Source: JAXMCI01 sp046349435 (lineage in GTDB: Bacteria; Pseudomonadota; Alphaproteobacteria; Dongiales; Dongiaceae). Taken from it: 64,000 nt of DNA. The translations under genes were made by a program, and so were the position numbers. Positions 49,598-62,618 of this stretch are shown piece by piece. Location of the stretch: assembly GCA_046349435.1 (NCBI GenBank), contig JAXMCI010000004.1, positions 62,001 to 126,000 on the forward strand, given 5' to 3'. The stretch's first letter is position 1; every line of letters starts with the position of its first letter. The notes beneath the pieces are model-generated. The model ran no database searches. It had not been told where the DNA came from and saw nothing but the letters and a program-made list of their open reading frames with translations.

Positions 49598-51229
49598 ATG
49601 AGCCCGCGCAGCGTGGCGACGCAGCCGATCGCCGGGCAACGGCCGGGCACCTCGGGCCTGCGCAAGAAGGTCGCGGTGTTCCGCCAGCCGCACTTCGTCG
49701 AGAACTTCGTGCAGTCGATCTTCGACTGCCTCGAGGGCTTCGCCGGCAGCACGCTGGTGGTCGGCGGCGACGGCCGCTTCTACAATCGCCAGGCGATCCA
49801 GGTGATCCTGCGCATGGCGGCGGCCAACGGCTTCGGCCGGATCCTGGTCGGACGCGGCGGGCTGCTCTCGACGCCGGCGGCGAGCGGGCTGATCCGACGC
49901 CACCGGGCGTTCGGCGGCATCATCCTGTCGGCCAGCCACAATCCGGGCGGGCCGGAGGGCGATTTCGGCATCAAGTACAATGTCGGCAATGGCGGCCCGG
50001 CGCCCGAGGCGGTGACCGAGGCGGTCTACCGCCGCACCCAGGCGATCGACCGCTACCTCACGCTCGACGCGCCCGACCTCGAGCTCGACCGGCTCGGCAA
50101 GCTCCGGCTCGGCGACGCGGCCGTCGAGGTGATCGACCCGGTCGAGGACTATGCCCGGCTGATGGAGGGCCTGTTCGACTTCGACCGCATCCGCGATCTG
50201 ATCGCCGGCGGCTTCCGCCTGCGCTTCGACGCCATGCATGCGGTGACCGGGCCCTATGCCGTCGAGATCCTCGAGCGGCGGCTGGGGGCGCCCGCCGGCA
50301 GCTGCCTCAATGCCCGGCCGCTCAGCGACTTCGGCGGCGGCCATCCCGACCCCAACCTCGCCCATGCCCACGATTTGGTCGATGCGATGCGCGGCCCCGG
50401 GGCGCCCGATTTCGGCGCCGCCTCGGACGGCGACGGCGACCGCAACCTGATCCTCGGGCGCGACTGCTACGTGACGCCGAGCGACAGCCTGGCGGTGCTC
50501 GCCGCCAATGCCCGGCTCATCCCGGCCTATCGCGACGGGCTGGCCGGCGTCGCCCGCTCGATGCCGACCAGCCGCGCCGTCGACCGCGTCGCCGCCGAGC
50601 TCGGCGTCGACTGCTACGAGACGCCGACCGGCTGGAAGTTCTTCGGCAACCTGCTCGATGCCGGGCGGGTGACGCTGTGCGGCGAGGAGAGCGCCGGCAC
50701 CGGCTCCAACCACGTCCGCGAGAAGGACGGCCTCTGGGCCGTGCTGTTCTGGCTCAACCTGCTGGCGGTGCGGCGCGAGCCGGTGGCCGCCATCCTCGCC
50801 GAGCACTGGCGCCGCTTCGGCCGCAACTTCTACGCCCGGCACGATTTCGAGGGCGTCGAGGCGGCCGGGGCGGAGCGGCTGATGGCCGCCCTCAGGCAGC
50901 GCACGGCCGGGCTCGCCGGCCAGCCGCTCGCCGGCTCGGCGGTCAGCCGGGCCGACGACTTCGCCTACCAGGATCCGGTCGACGGCTCGCGCTCGGAACA
51001 CCAGGGCATCCGGGTCGAGCTCGCCGATGGCTCGCGCCTCGTCTACCGGCTCTCCGGCACCGGCACCGAGGGCGCCACGCTGCGGCTCTACATCGAGCGC
51101 TTCGAGCCCGACCCGGCGCGCCAGTCGGGCGACCCGTCGGCGGCGCTGGCGGCGCTGGCCGAGGCCGCCTACGGGCTGGCCGACATCGTCGGCCATACCG
51201 GCCGGCGCGCGCCGTCGGTGATCACGTGA
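49598..51229 (+). CDS. pgm: alpha-D-glucose phosphate-specific phosphoglucomutase
   Basis: This 543-residue enzyme interconverts glucose-1-phosphate and glucose-6-phosphate, linking glycogen metabolism to glycolysis. The four signature regions are the phosphoserine loop SASHNPGG (phospho-acceptor S113), the metal loop DGDGDRN, the sugar loop CGEESAGTGS and the phosphate loop RLSGTGT. Length agrees with the eukaryote-like PGM1 group. The ATG at 49598 is chosen because MSPRSVATQPIAGQRPGTSG matches family N-termini; the frame continues upstream across the tandem repeats but is not conserved. It is the first gene of the glycogen cluster, 27 bases before glgC. Confidence 0.95.
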   Translation: MSPRSVATQPIAGQRPGTSGLRKKVAVFRQPHFVENFVQSIFDCLEGFAGSTLVVGGDGRFYNRQAIQVILRMAAANGFGRILVGRGGLLSTPAASGLIRRHRAFGGIILSASHNPGGPEGDFGIKYNVGNGGPAPEAVTEAVYRRTQAIDRYLTLDAPDLELDRLGKLRLGDAAVEVIDPVEDYARLMEGLFDFDRIRDLIAGGFRLRFDAMHAVTGPYAVEILERRLGAPAGSCLNARPLSDFGGGHPDPNLAHAHDLVDAMRGPGAPDFGAASDGDGDRNLILGRDCYVTPSDSLAVLAANARLIPAYRDGLAGVARSMPTSRAVDRVAAELGVDCYETPTGWKFFGNLLDAGRVTLCGEESAGTGSNHVREKDGLWAVLFWLNLLAVRREPVAAILAEHWRRFGRNFYARHDFEGVEAAGAERLMAALRQRTAGLAGQPLAGSAVSRADDFAYQDPVDGSRSEHQGIRVELADGSRLVYRLSGTGTEGATLRLYIERFEPDPARQSGDPSAALAALAEAAYGLADIVGHTGRRAPSVIT

Positions 51230-51256
51230 GGACGCAGACCGCGGAGGGAGGCAGGG

Positions 51257-52531
51257 ATGGCCGATGATTTCGCCCGCCAGCGTCTGTCGCGCCAGGCGCT
51301 CGCGCTCATCCTCGCCGGCGGCCGGGGCAGCCGGCTGCACCAGCTGACCGACCGCCGCGCCAAGCCGGCCGTGCCCTTCGGCGGCAAGTTCCGCATCGTC
51401 GACTTCGCCCTCTCCAACTGCGTCAACTCGAACATCCGCCGCATCGGCGTGGTGACGCAGTACAAGTCGCACAGCCTGCTGCGCCACCTGCAGCGCGGCT
51501 GGTCCTTCCTGCGCAGCGAGATCGGCGAGTTCATCGACCTGCTGCCGGCGCAGCAGCGGCTGGACGAGGAATCCTGGTATCGCGGCACCGCCGACGCGGT
51601 CTACCAGAACTTCGACATCATCCGCGGCTACGGCCCGCGCTACATCGTCATCCTGGCCGGCGACCACATCTACAAGATGGATTACGGCCGGCTGCTCGCC
51701 TTCCACGCCGCCAGCGGCGCCGGCTGCACCGTCGCCTGCATCGAGGTGCCGCTCGCCGAGGCGACCGGCTTCGGGGTGATGGCGACCGACTCCGGCAACC
51801 TGATCACCGACTTCGTCGAGAAGCCGGCCAACCCGCCGCCGATGGCCGGCCGCCCCGACCGGGCGCTGGCCAGCATGGGCATCTACGTCTTCACCGCCGA
51901 CTATCTCTACGACGCCCTGCTGCGCGACATCGCGCGGGAGGGCTCTGCCCACGATTTCGGCAAGGACGTCATTCCGGAGGCAGTGCGCCGCGGCGACGCG
52001 GTCGCCCATCCCTTCGGCATGAGCTGCGTCGGCACCAACCCGCGGGCCGAGCCCTACTGGCGCGACGTCGGCACCATCGACGCCTACTGGGCGGCCAATC
52101 TCGACCTCACCCAGGTCGAGCCGTCGCTCGACCTCTACGACACCAGCTGGCCGATCTGGACCTACCAGGAGCAGCTGCCGCCGGCCAAGTTCATCTTCGA
52201 CGACGAGGACCGCCGCGGCGCGGCGATCGACTCGATGGTGTCCGGCGGCTGCGTCGTCTCCGGCTCGACCATCCGCCGCAGCCTGCTGTTCTCCAAGGTG
52301 CGGGTGAACTCCTATTGCCGCATCTCCGACGCGGTGCTGCTGCCCGAGGTCGATATCGGCCGCCATGCCCGGCTGTCGCGCGTCGTGGTCGATCGCGGCG
52401 TGCGCATCCCGCCCGGGCTGGTGGTCGGCGAGGACCCCGCCGAGGACGCCCGCCGCTTCCACCGCACCGAGCAGGGCGTGGTGCTGATCACCCGCCAGAT
52501 GCTGGCCGACCTCGATGCCGCGACGCGGTGA
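51257..52531 (+). CDS. glgC: glucose-1-phosphate adenylyltransferase (ADP-glucose pyrophosphorylase)
   Basis: This 424-residue enzyme makes ADP-glucose from glucose-1-phosphate and ATP, the committed step of glycogen synthesis. The nucleotidyltransferase motif LILAGGRGSRLHQLTDRRAK and the signatures ILAGDHIYKMDYG, GFGVMATD and VEKPANPP are complete, with the C-terminal left-handed beta helix (VSGGCVVSGSTIRRSLLFSK; RVNSYCRISDAVLLPEVDIG). Length is that of the bacterial homotetramer. GGAGGGAGG precedes the ATG. The N-terminal basic residues (RQRLSRQALALILAGGRG) contain the region for activation by fructose-1,6-bisphosphate in alphaproteobacteria. It is followed by a large inverted repeat before glgA. 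Confidence 0.97.
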   Translation: MADDFARQRLSRQALALILAGGRGSRLHQLTDRRAKPAVPFGGKFRIVDFALSNCVNSNIRRIGVVTQYKSHSLLRHLQRGWSFLRSEIGEFIDLLPAQQRLDEESWYRGTADAVYQNFDIIRGYGPRYIVILAGDHIYKMDYGRLLAFHAASGAGCTVACIEVPLAEATGFGVMATDSGNLITDFVEKPANPPPMAGRPDRALASMGIYVFTADYLYDALLRDIAREGSAHDFGKDVIPEAVRRGDAVAHPFGMSCVGTNPRAEPYWRDVGTIDAYWAANLDLTQVEPSLDLYDTSWPIWTYQEQLPPAKFIFDDEDRRGAAIDSMVSGGCVVSGSTIRRSLLFSKVRVNSYCRISDAVLLPEVDIGRHARLSRVVVDRGVRIPPGLVVGEDPAEDARRFHRTEQGVVLITRQMLADLDAATR

Positions 52532-52532
52532 C

Positions 52533-52609
52533 CCGGCCCCGATGCTTCGACAAGCTCGGCATGAGGGCCGCTTTCGGCTCATCCTGAGCTTGTCGAAGGA
52601 TGGGGCCGG
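52533..52609. repeat. large REP-like inverted repeat between glgC and glgA
   Basis: CCGGCCCC plus TTCGACAAGCTC in the left arm pairs with GAGCTTGTCGAA plus GGGGCCGG in the right arm, about 23 bases nearly complementary, separated by about 27 bases. The core is shared with the repeats at 7660 and 21893. It sits wholly inside the 107-base glgC-glgA gap and overlaps the ATG at 52600. Confidence 0.7.
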
Positions 52610-52638
52610 CACCGCCCAACCGAACGCCTGAGGCTCCC

Positions 52639-54096
52639 TTGCTCCGCGTCCTCTACGTCACCAGCGAGGTCTATCCGCTGCTGAAGACCGGCGGTCTCGG
52701 CGATGTCGGCGCCGCGCTGCCGCCGGCCCTGCTCGCCCAGGGGGTCGACGTCCGGCTGCTGGTGCCGGGCTTCCCGGCCTTCCTCCAGGGGCTGCCGCGC
52801 CGCACCCGGGTGGCCAGCTTCGGCGCCGCCTTCGGGGCGACGGCGATCGCCGTCGAGCGCACGGTGCTGCCGGGCAGCGAGGTGCCGCTCTACCTGCTGG
52901 TCGCGCCGGAGCTCTACGACCGGCCGGGCAACCCTTATGTCGGCCCGGACGGGTTGGACTGGCCGGACAACGACCGGCGCTTCGCCGCGCTCGGCTGGGC
53001 GGCGGGCCGCTTCACCGACGGCGCGGCCGACGGCGGCTGGCGGCCGGACATCGTGCACGGGCACGACTGGCATGCCGGGCTGGCGCCGGCCTACCTCGCC
53101 GCCCGCGGCGGCTACCGCGCGGCCAGCGTCTTCACCGTGCACAACCTCGCCTTCCAGGGGCTGTTCCCGGCCGCGTCCTTCGCCGGGCTCGGCCTGCCCG
53201 ACCCGTTCTTCGCCCTCGACGGGCTGGAGTTCCACGGCAAGGTCTCCTTCATGAAGGCCGGCCTGTTCTACGCCGACCGGCTGACCACGGTCAGCCCGAC
53301 CTATGCCCGCGAGATCCAGACCGTCGAGCACGGCGCCGGGCTGCACGGGCTGCTCGCCACCCGCAGCCACGTGCTGAGCGGCATCCTCAACGGCGTCGAC
53401 CAGGCGCTCTGGGACCCCGCCCGCGATCCCGCCCTGGCGGCCCCCTTCAGCGCCGGCGGGCCGCTGGGCAAGGCGGCCGACAAGGCGGCCCTGCAGCAGC
53501 TCGCCGGGCTGGCGCCGCGGCCCGACGCCCTGCTCTTCGGGGTGGTCAGCCGGCTGACCGGGCAGAAGGGCCTCGACCTGGTGCTCGACGCGCTGCCGAC
53601 GCTGATCGCCGAGGGCGGCCAGCTCATGCTGCTCGGCGCCGGCGACCGGCCGCTCGAGGACGGCTTCTCCCATCTTGCGGCGGAGTTTCCCGGCGCCGTT
53701 GCAGTCCGCTTCGGCTACGACGAGACGCTGGCGCACCGCATCGTCGCCGGCGCCGACGTCGTGCTGGTGCCGTCGCGCTTCGAGCCCTGCGGCCTGACCC
53801 AGCTCTATGCGCTGCGCTACGGCGCCCTGCCGCTGGTCCGCCGGGTCGGCGGGCTCGCCGACACGGTGGTCGACGCCGACCCGGCGGCGATCGCCGAGGG
53901 CAGCGCCACCGGCTTCGTCTTCGAGGCGCCGACCGCCGAGGCGCTCCTCGCCGCCGCCCGGCGGGCCTTCGCCGCCTTCCGCAACCCGGAGCTCTGGGCC
54001 CGGCTGCGCCACCGGGCGATGACGCGCGATTTCGGCTGGCCGGCGGCCGCGGCGCGCTATATCGATCTCTATCGCCAGCTCCGGCCCGACGCCTGA
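52639..54096 (+). CDS. glgA: glycogen synthase (ADP-glucose-dependent, GT5)
   Basis: This 485-residue glycosyltransferase extends alpha-1,4-glucan from ADP-glucose. The ADP-glucose motif SEVYPLLKTGGLGDVGAALP (KTGGL) is at the N-terminus; FTVHNLAFQG, SPTYAREIQTVEHGAGLHGL and FGVVSRLTGQKGLDLVL follow, and the C-terminal E-x7-E region includes PSRFEPCGLTQLYALRYGAL. The TTG at 52639 is preferred: it gives LLRVLYVTSEVYPLLKTGGL like other GlgA proteins, with GAGG 6-7 bases upstream, whereas the ATG at 52600 lies inside the repeat. Confidence 0.95.
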   Translation: MLRVLYVTSEVYPLLKTGGLGDVGAALPPALLAQGVDVRLLVPGFPAFLQGLPRRTRVASFGAAFGATAIAVERTVLPGSEVPLYLLVAPELYDRPGNPYVGPDGLDWPDNDRRFAALGWAAGRFTDGAADGGWRPDIVHGHDWHAGLAPAYLAARGGYRAASVFTVHNLAFQGLFPAASFAGLGLPDPFFALDGLEFHGKVSFMKAGLFYADRLTTVSPTYAREIQTVEHGAGLHGLLATRSHVLSGILNGVDQALWDPARDPALAAPFSAGGPLGKAADKAALQQLAGLAPRPDALLFGVVSRLTGQKGLDLVLDALPTLIAEGGQLMLLGAGDRPLEDGFSHLAAEFPGAVAVRFGYDETLAHRIVAGADVVLVPSRFEPCGLTQLYALRYGALPLVRRVGGLADTVVDADPAAIAEGSATGFVFEAPTAEALLAAARRAFAAFRNPELWARLRHRAMTRDFGWPAAAARYIDLYRQLRPDA

Positions 54097-54140
54097 GCGG
54101 CAGGCACGCAGCTTGCAGGGTCGACAGCAGGAGTGACGCC

Positions 54141-55793
54141 ATGACCGCCGATGCGCCGATCGACCGCAGCGCCGCCTGGCAGGCGCTCGCCCGCCACCAG
54201 CAGGGGCTGGCGCGCCGCCATATGCGCGACCTGTTCGCCGAGGATCCCGCCCGGTTCGAGCGCTTCTCGCTGCGGCTCGACGACCTGCTGCTCGACTACT
54301 CGAAGCACCGCATCACCGCCGAGACGATCGGCCTGCTGCTCGACCTGGCGCGCGCCGCCGGCGTCGAGGGCTGGATCAAGCGGATGTTCAGCGGCGAGAG
54401 GATCAACGCCACCGAGAACCGGGCCGTCCTGCACGTCGCGCTGCGCCACCGCGCCGCCACCCCGATCCTGGTCGACGGGGCCGACGTCATGCCCGGCGTG
54501 CGCGAGGTGCTGGCCCGCATGGGGCGCTTCGCCGCCGCGGTGCGCGACGGCGCCTGGAAGGGCGCCACCGGCAAGCGCATCACCGACGTGGTCAATATCG
54601 GCATCGGCGGCTCCGACCTCGGGCCGCGCATGGCGGTGCTGGCGCTCGACGCCTACCGCCACCCGGAGCTCGCCTTCCATTTCGTCTCCAACGTCGACGG
54701 CGGCGACATCGGCGCCACGCTCGCCCGGCTCGACCCGCAGACCACGCTCTTCATCGTCGCCTCCAAGACCTTCACCACCCAGGAGACGATGACCAACGCG
54801 GGCACCGCGCGCGACTGGCTGGTCGCCGGCCTGAAGCAGGAGGCGGCGGTCGCCCGCCACTTCGTCGCCGTCTCGACCAACGCCAAGGCGGTGGCCGCCT
54901 TCGGCATCGACACGCAGAACATGTTCGAGTTCTGGGACTGGGTCGGCGGCCGCTACTCGATGTGGTCGGCGATCGGCCTGCCGATCATGCTGTCGATCGG
55001 CCCGGAGCGGTTCGACGAGCTGCTCGGCGGCGCCTATGCGATGGACTGCCACTTCCGCGACACGCCGCTGGAGCGCAACCTGCCGGCGATCATGGCGCTG
55101 ATCGGCGTCTGGTACATCAACTTCATGGGCGCGGCGACGCTCGCCGTGCTGCCCTACGACCAGGCGCTCGCCCGGCTGCCGGCCTACTTCCAGCAGCTCG
55201 ACATGGAGAGCAACGGCAAGCGGGTCGGGCGCGACGGCCGGGTGGTGGCGCACGACACCGGCCCGATCGTCTGGGGCGAGCCCGGCACCAACGGCCAGCA
55301 CGCCTTCTACCAGCTGATCCACCAGGGCACCCGGATGGTGCCCTGCGACTTCATCGCCGCCGCCGAGACGCCCTACCCGATCGGCCGGCACCACGACATG
55401 CTGATCGCCAACTTCCTCGCCCAGACCGAGGCGCTGATGCGCGGCAAGACCGAGGCCGAGGCGCGCGCCGAGCTGGCCGCCCAGGGCCTGTCCGGCGAGG
55501 CGCTCGACAGGCTGGTGCCGCACAAGGTGTTCCCCGGCAACCGCCCGACCACCAGCATCCTGGTGCGGCGCTTCGACCCCGGCACGCTCGGCCGGCTGAT
55601 CGCCCTCTACGAGCACAAGGTCTTCGTCCAGGGCATCATCTGGGACATCTACTCCTTCGACCAGTGGGGCGTGGAGCTCGGCAAGCAGCTCGCCAACCGC
55701 ATCCTGCCCGAGCTCGAGGGCGCCGCCGCGGCCGCCCACGACGCCTCGACGACCGGCCTCATCGCGCATTACAAGTCGCTCCGCAGCCGCTGA
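54141..55793 (+). CDS. pgi: glucose-6-phosphate isomerase
   Basis: This 550-residue enzyme interconverts glucose-6-phosphate and fructose-6-phosphate. Motifs: NIGIGGSDLGPRM, VASKTFTTQETMTNA, GRYSMWSAIGLPIMLSIG, GEPGTNGQHAFYQLIHQG and VELGKQLANRILPELEG, all complete. AGGAG lies 8 bases before the ATG. It sits inside the glycogen cluster between glgA and glgP, 44 bases after glgA and 29 bases before glgP, so hexose-phosphate entry and glycogen turnover are probably co-expressed. The usual alphaproteobacterial order does not include pgi here. Cytoplasmic. Confidence 0.97.
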   Translation: MTADAPIDRSAAWQALARHQQGLARRHMRDLFAEDPARFERFSLRLDDLLLDYSKHRITAETIGLLLDLARAAGVEGWIKRMFSGERINATENRAVLHVALRHRAATPILVDGADVMPGVREVLARMGRFAAAVRDGAWKGATGKRITDVVNIGIGGSDLGPRMAVLALDAYRHPELAFHFVSNVDGGDIGATLARLDPQTTLFIVASKTFTTQETMTNAGTARDWLVAGLKQEAAVARHFVAVSTNAKAVAAFGIDTQNMFEFWDWVGGRYSMWSAIGLPIMLSIGPERFDELLGGAYAMDCHFRDTPLERNLPAIMALIGVWYINFMGAATLAVLPYDQALARLPAYFQQLDMESNGKRVGRDGRVVAHDTGPIVWGEPGTNGQHAFYQLIHQGTRMVPCDFIAAAETPYPIGRHHDMLIANFLAQTEALMRGKTEAEARAELAAQGLSGEALDRLVPHKVFPGNRPTTSILVRRFDPGTLGRLIALYEHKVFVQGIIWDIYSFDQWGVELGKQLANRILPELEGAAAAAHDASTTGLIAHYKSLRSR

Positions 55794-55822
55794 CCCCAGG
55801 GCCCGCACCCCCGACCACAGCC

Positions 55823-58306
55823 ATGGACGCCATGCTCACCTCTGCCGAATTCCGCCAGCAGGCCGATCCCGCCGCCGCGCCCCAGAGCGGGCACAATGTC
55901 GCCCCGTTGCAGCGCGCGATCGTCGACGCGCTGGTCTACGACGTCGGCAAGGACCCGGTGACGGCGCGCGGGCGGGACTGGCTGATGGCGCTCTCCCGGG
56001 TGACCCGCGACCGGCTGGTCGACCGCTGGATGCAGACCACCCGGCGGCAGTACCAGCAGAACGCCAAGCGGGTCTACTACATGTCGATGGAGTTCCTGAT
56101 CGGGCGGACGCTGACCAACAGCCTGCTCGCGACGGGGCTCGCCGACGAAGCCCAGGCGGCGCTCTACCAGCTCGGCCTCGACCTCGAGGAGCTGCGCGAG
56201 CTGGAGCCCGACGCGGCGCTCGGCAATGGCGGCCTCGGGCGGCTCGCCGCCTGCTTCCTCGATTCGATGGCGACGATGCGGCTGCCCGGCTTCGGCTACG
56301 GCATCCGCTACGACTACGGCATGTTCGCCCAGGCGCTGCAGAACGGCCGCCAGGTCGAGCTGCCGGAGGCCTGGCTGGTCGGCGGCAACCCGTGGGAGTT
56401 CGCCCGGCCGGAGGTGCTCTACACCATCCGCTTCGGCGGCCGGGTGGAGCGCAATGGCGGGGCGCCGCACTGGGTCGACACCGACGACGTGCTGGCGATG
56501 GCCTACGACACCATCATCCCCGGCTACCGCAGCGGGACGGTCAACACGCTGCGGCTGTGGTCGGCCAAGGCGACCAAGGATTTCGACCTCGGCCTGTTCA
56601 ACCGCGGCGACTACGCCCGCGCCGTCGAGGCGAAGAACCACTCGGAGAACGTCAGCCGGGTGCTCTATCCCGACGACAGCACGCGGACCGGCCGCGAGCT
56701 CCGGCTGCGCCAGGAGTACTTCTTCGTCAGCGCCTCGCTGCAGGACATCCTGCGCCGCTACCAGCAGGACCACGAGGGCTTCGCCGGGCTGGCCGACAAG
56801 GTGGCGATCCACCTCAACGACACCCACCCCTCGATCGCCGTGCCGGAGCTGATGCGCCTGCTGATGGACGTGCACGGCCTGGAATGGGGCGCCGCCTGGG
56901 AGCAGTGCAGCCGGATCTTCTCCTACACCAACCACACGCTGATGCCGGAGGCGCTGGAGACCTGGCCGATCGACCTGCTCGGCCCGGTGCTGCCGCGCCA
57001 TCTCGAGATCATCCTCGAGATCAATGCCCGCTTCCTCGACTGGGTGCGGCGCGAGCATCCGCACGATCCCGACCTGTCGCGCCGGGTGTCGCTGGTCGAC
57101 GAGTCCGGCGAGCGGCGGATCCGCATGGCCTATCTCTCGATCGTCGCCAGCCACAAGGTGAACGGCGTCTCGACGCTGCACAGCGAACTGATGCGCAGCA
57201 CGATCTTCGCCGACTTCGCCCGGCTGTTTCCCGGCCGCTTCATCAGCCGGACCAACGGCATCACGCCGCGGCGCTGGCTGTCGCAGGCCAATCCCGGTCT
57301 CGCCCGCCTGATCGACAGCCGCATCGGGCCGGACTGGCGGGTCGACCTCGACCGGCTGGCGGCGCTGCGCGCCCATGCCGAGGACGACGCCTTCTGCCTG
57401 GAGTTCGGCGCCGCCAAGCTCGCCAACAAGCAGAAGCTCGCCGCCTTCATCCGCCGCGAGACCGGCGTCGTGGTCGACCCGACCTCGCTCTTCGACATGC
57501 AGGTCAAGCGGATCCACGAATACAAGCGCCAGCTGCTCAACGTCATGCAGGTGATCGCCCGCTACAACCGGATCCTCGCCGATCCGGGGGCGCCGTGGGT
57601 GCCGCGGACCGTGATCTTCGCCGGCAAGGCGGCCTCGGCCTACCACATGGCCAAGCTGATCATCCGGCTGATCAACGACGTCGGGCGGCGGATCAACCAC
57701 GATCCGCGGATCGGCGGGCTGCTGCGCGTCGTCTTCATCCCGAACTACGGCGTCTCGCTGGCCGAGCTCGCCATCCCCGCCGCCGACCTGTCGGAGCAGA
57801 TCTCGACCGCCGGCACCGAGGCGTCGGGCACCGGCAACATGAAGCTGGCGCTCAACGGCGCGCTCACCATCGGCACCGAGGACGGCGCCAATGTCGAGAT
57901 CCGCGACCGGGTCGGGCCGGACAACATCTTCATCTTCGGTGCCACCGCCCCCGAGGTGCAGCGGCTGCGCGCCGGCGGCTACGATCCGCTGGAGCGCTAC
58001 CGCGCCGACCCGGAGCTGGCGCAGGTCGTCGACCAGATCGCCGGCGGCCTGTTCTCGCCCGACGAGCCGGACCGCTTCCGCCCGATCGTCGACGGGCTGC
58101 TGCGCCACGGCGACCACTATCTGCTGCTCGCCGACTTCGCCCCCTACATGGCCTGCCAGGCGGCGGTCGACGCGCTGCATCTGCAGCCGCGGGAGTGGCG
58201 CCGCCGCGCCGTGCTCAACGTCGCCGGCATGGGCCCGTTCTCCAGCGACCGCGCCATCGCCGAGTACGCGTCGGAGATCTGGAACGTCCGCCCGCTGGAT
58301 CACTAG
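55823..58306 (+). CDS. glgP: glycogen/starch phosphorylase (GT35)
   Basis: This 827-residue PLP enzyme releases glucose-1-phosphate from alpha-glucan chains. The core is intact: VYYMSMEFLIGRTLTNSLL, ALGNGGLGRLAACFLDSMAT, RQVELPEAWLVGGNPWEFAR, EFGAAKLANKQKLAAFIRRE, and the PLP signature EASGTGNMKLALNGALTIGT, where K674 is the Schiff-base lysine. The ATG at 55823 is given; a second ATG three codons later is possible, and neither has a strong ribosome-binding site. It follows pgi by 29 bases. The product glucose-1-phosphate is used by Pgm or GlgC. Confidence 0.96.
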   Translation: MDAMLTSAEFRQQADPAAAPQSGHNVAPLQRAIVDALVYDVGKDPVTARGRDWLMALSRVTRDRLVDRWMQTTRRQYQQNAKRVYYMSMEFLIGRTLTNSLLATGLADEAQAALYQLGLDLEELRELEPDAALGNGGLGRLAACFLDSMATMRLPGFGYGIRYDYGMFAQALQNGRQVELPEAWLVGGNPWEFARPEVLYTIRFGGRVERNGGAPHWVDTDDVLAMAYDTIIPGYRSGTVNTLRLWSAKATKDFDLGLFNRGDYARAVEAKNHSENVSRVLYPDDSTRTGRELRLRQEYFFVSASLQDILRRYQQDHEGFAGLADKVAIHLNDTHPSIAVPELMRLLMDVHGLEWGAAWEQCSRIFSYTNHTLMPEALETWPIDLLGPVLPRHLEIILEINARFLDWVRREHPHDPDLSRRVSLVDESGERRIRMAYLSIVASHKVNGVSTLHSELMRSTIFADFARLFPGRFISRTNGITPRRWLSQANPGLARLIDSRIGPDWRVDLDRLAALRAHAEDDAFCLEFGAAKLANKQKLAAFIRRETGVVVDPTSLFDMQVKRIHEYKRQLLNVMQVIARYNRILADPGAPWVPRTVIFAGKAASAYHMAKLIIRLINDVGRRINHDPRIGGLLRVVFIPNYGVSLAELAIPAADLSEQISTAGTEASGTGNMKLALNGALTIGTEDGANVEIRDRVGPDNIFIFGATAPEVQRLRAGGYDPLERYRADPELAQVVDQIAGGLFSPDEPDRFRPIVDGLLRHGDHYLLLADFAPYMACQAAVDALHLQPREWRRRAVLNVAGMGPFSSDRAIAEYASEIWNVRPLDH

Positions 58307-58340
58307 GGGATGACCCCGGGCCGCTCTCCGCTCGGACGCT

Positions 58341-58365
58341 CCCTCTCCCGCTGCGCGGGCGAGGG
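58341..58365. repeat. 25-bp hairpin repeat before glgB
   Basis: CCCTCTCCCGC-TGC-GCGGGCGAGGG forms an 11-base stem with one mismatch. It is nearly identical in design to the hairpin at 18795-18819 and probably belongs to the same repeat family. It lies in the 71-base gap between glgP and glgB, next to the glgB ribosome-binding site (GAGGGAAAG). Confidence 0.65.
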
Positions 58366-58377
58366 AAAGATGGTGTC

Positions 58378-62614
<4,237 letters not shown>

Positions 62615-62618
<4 letters not shown>

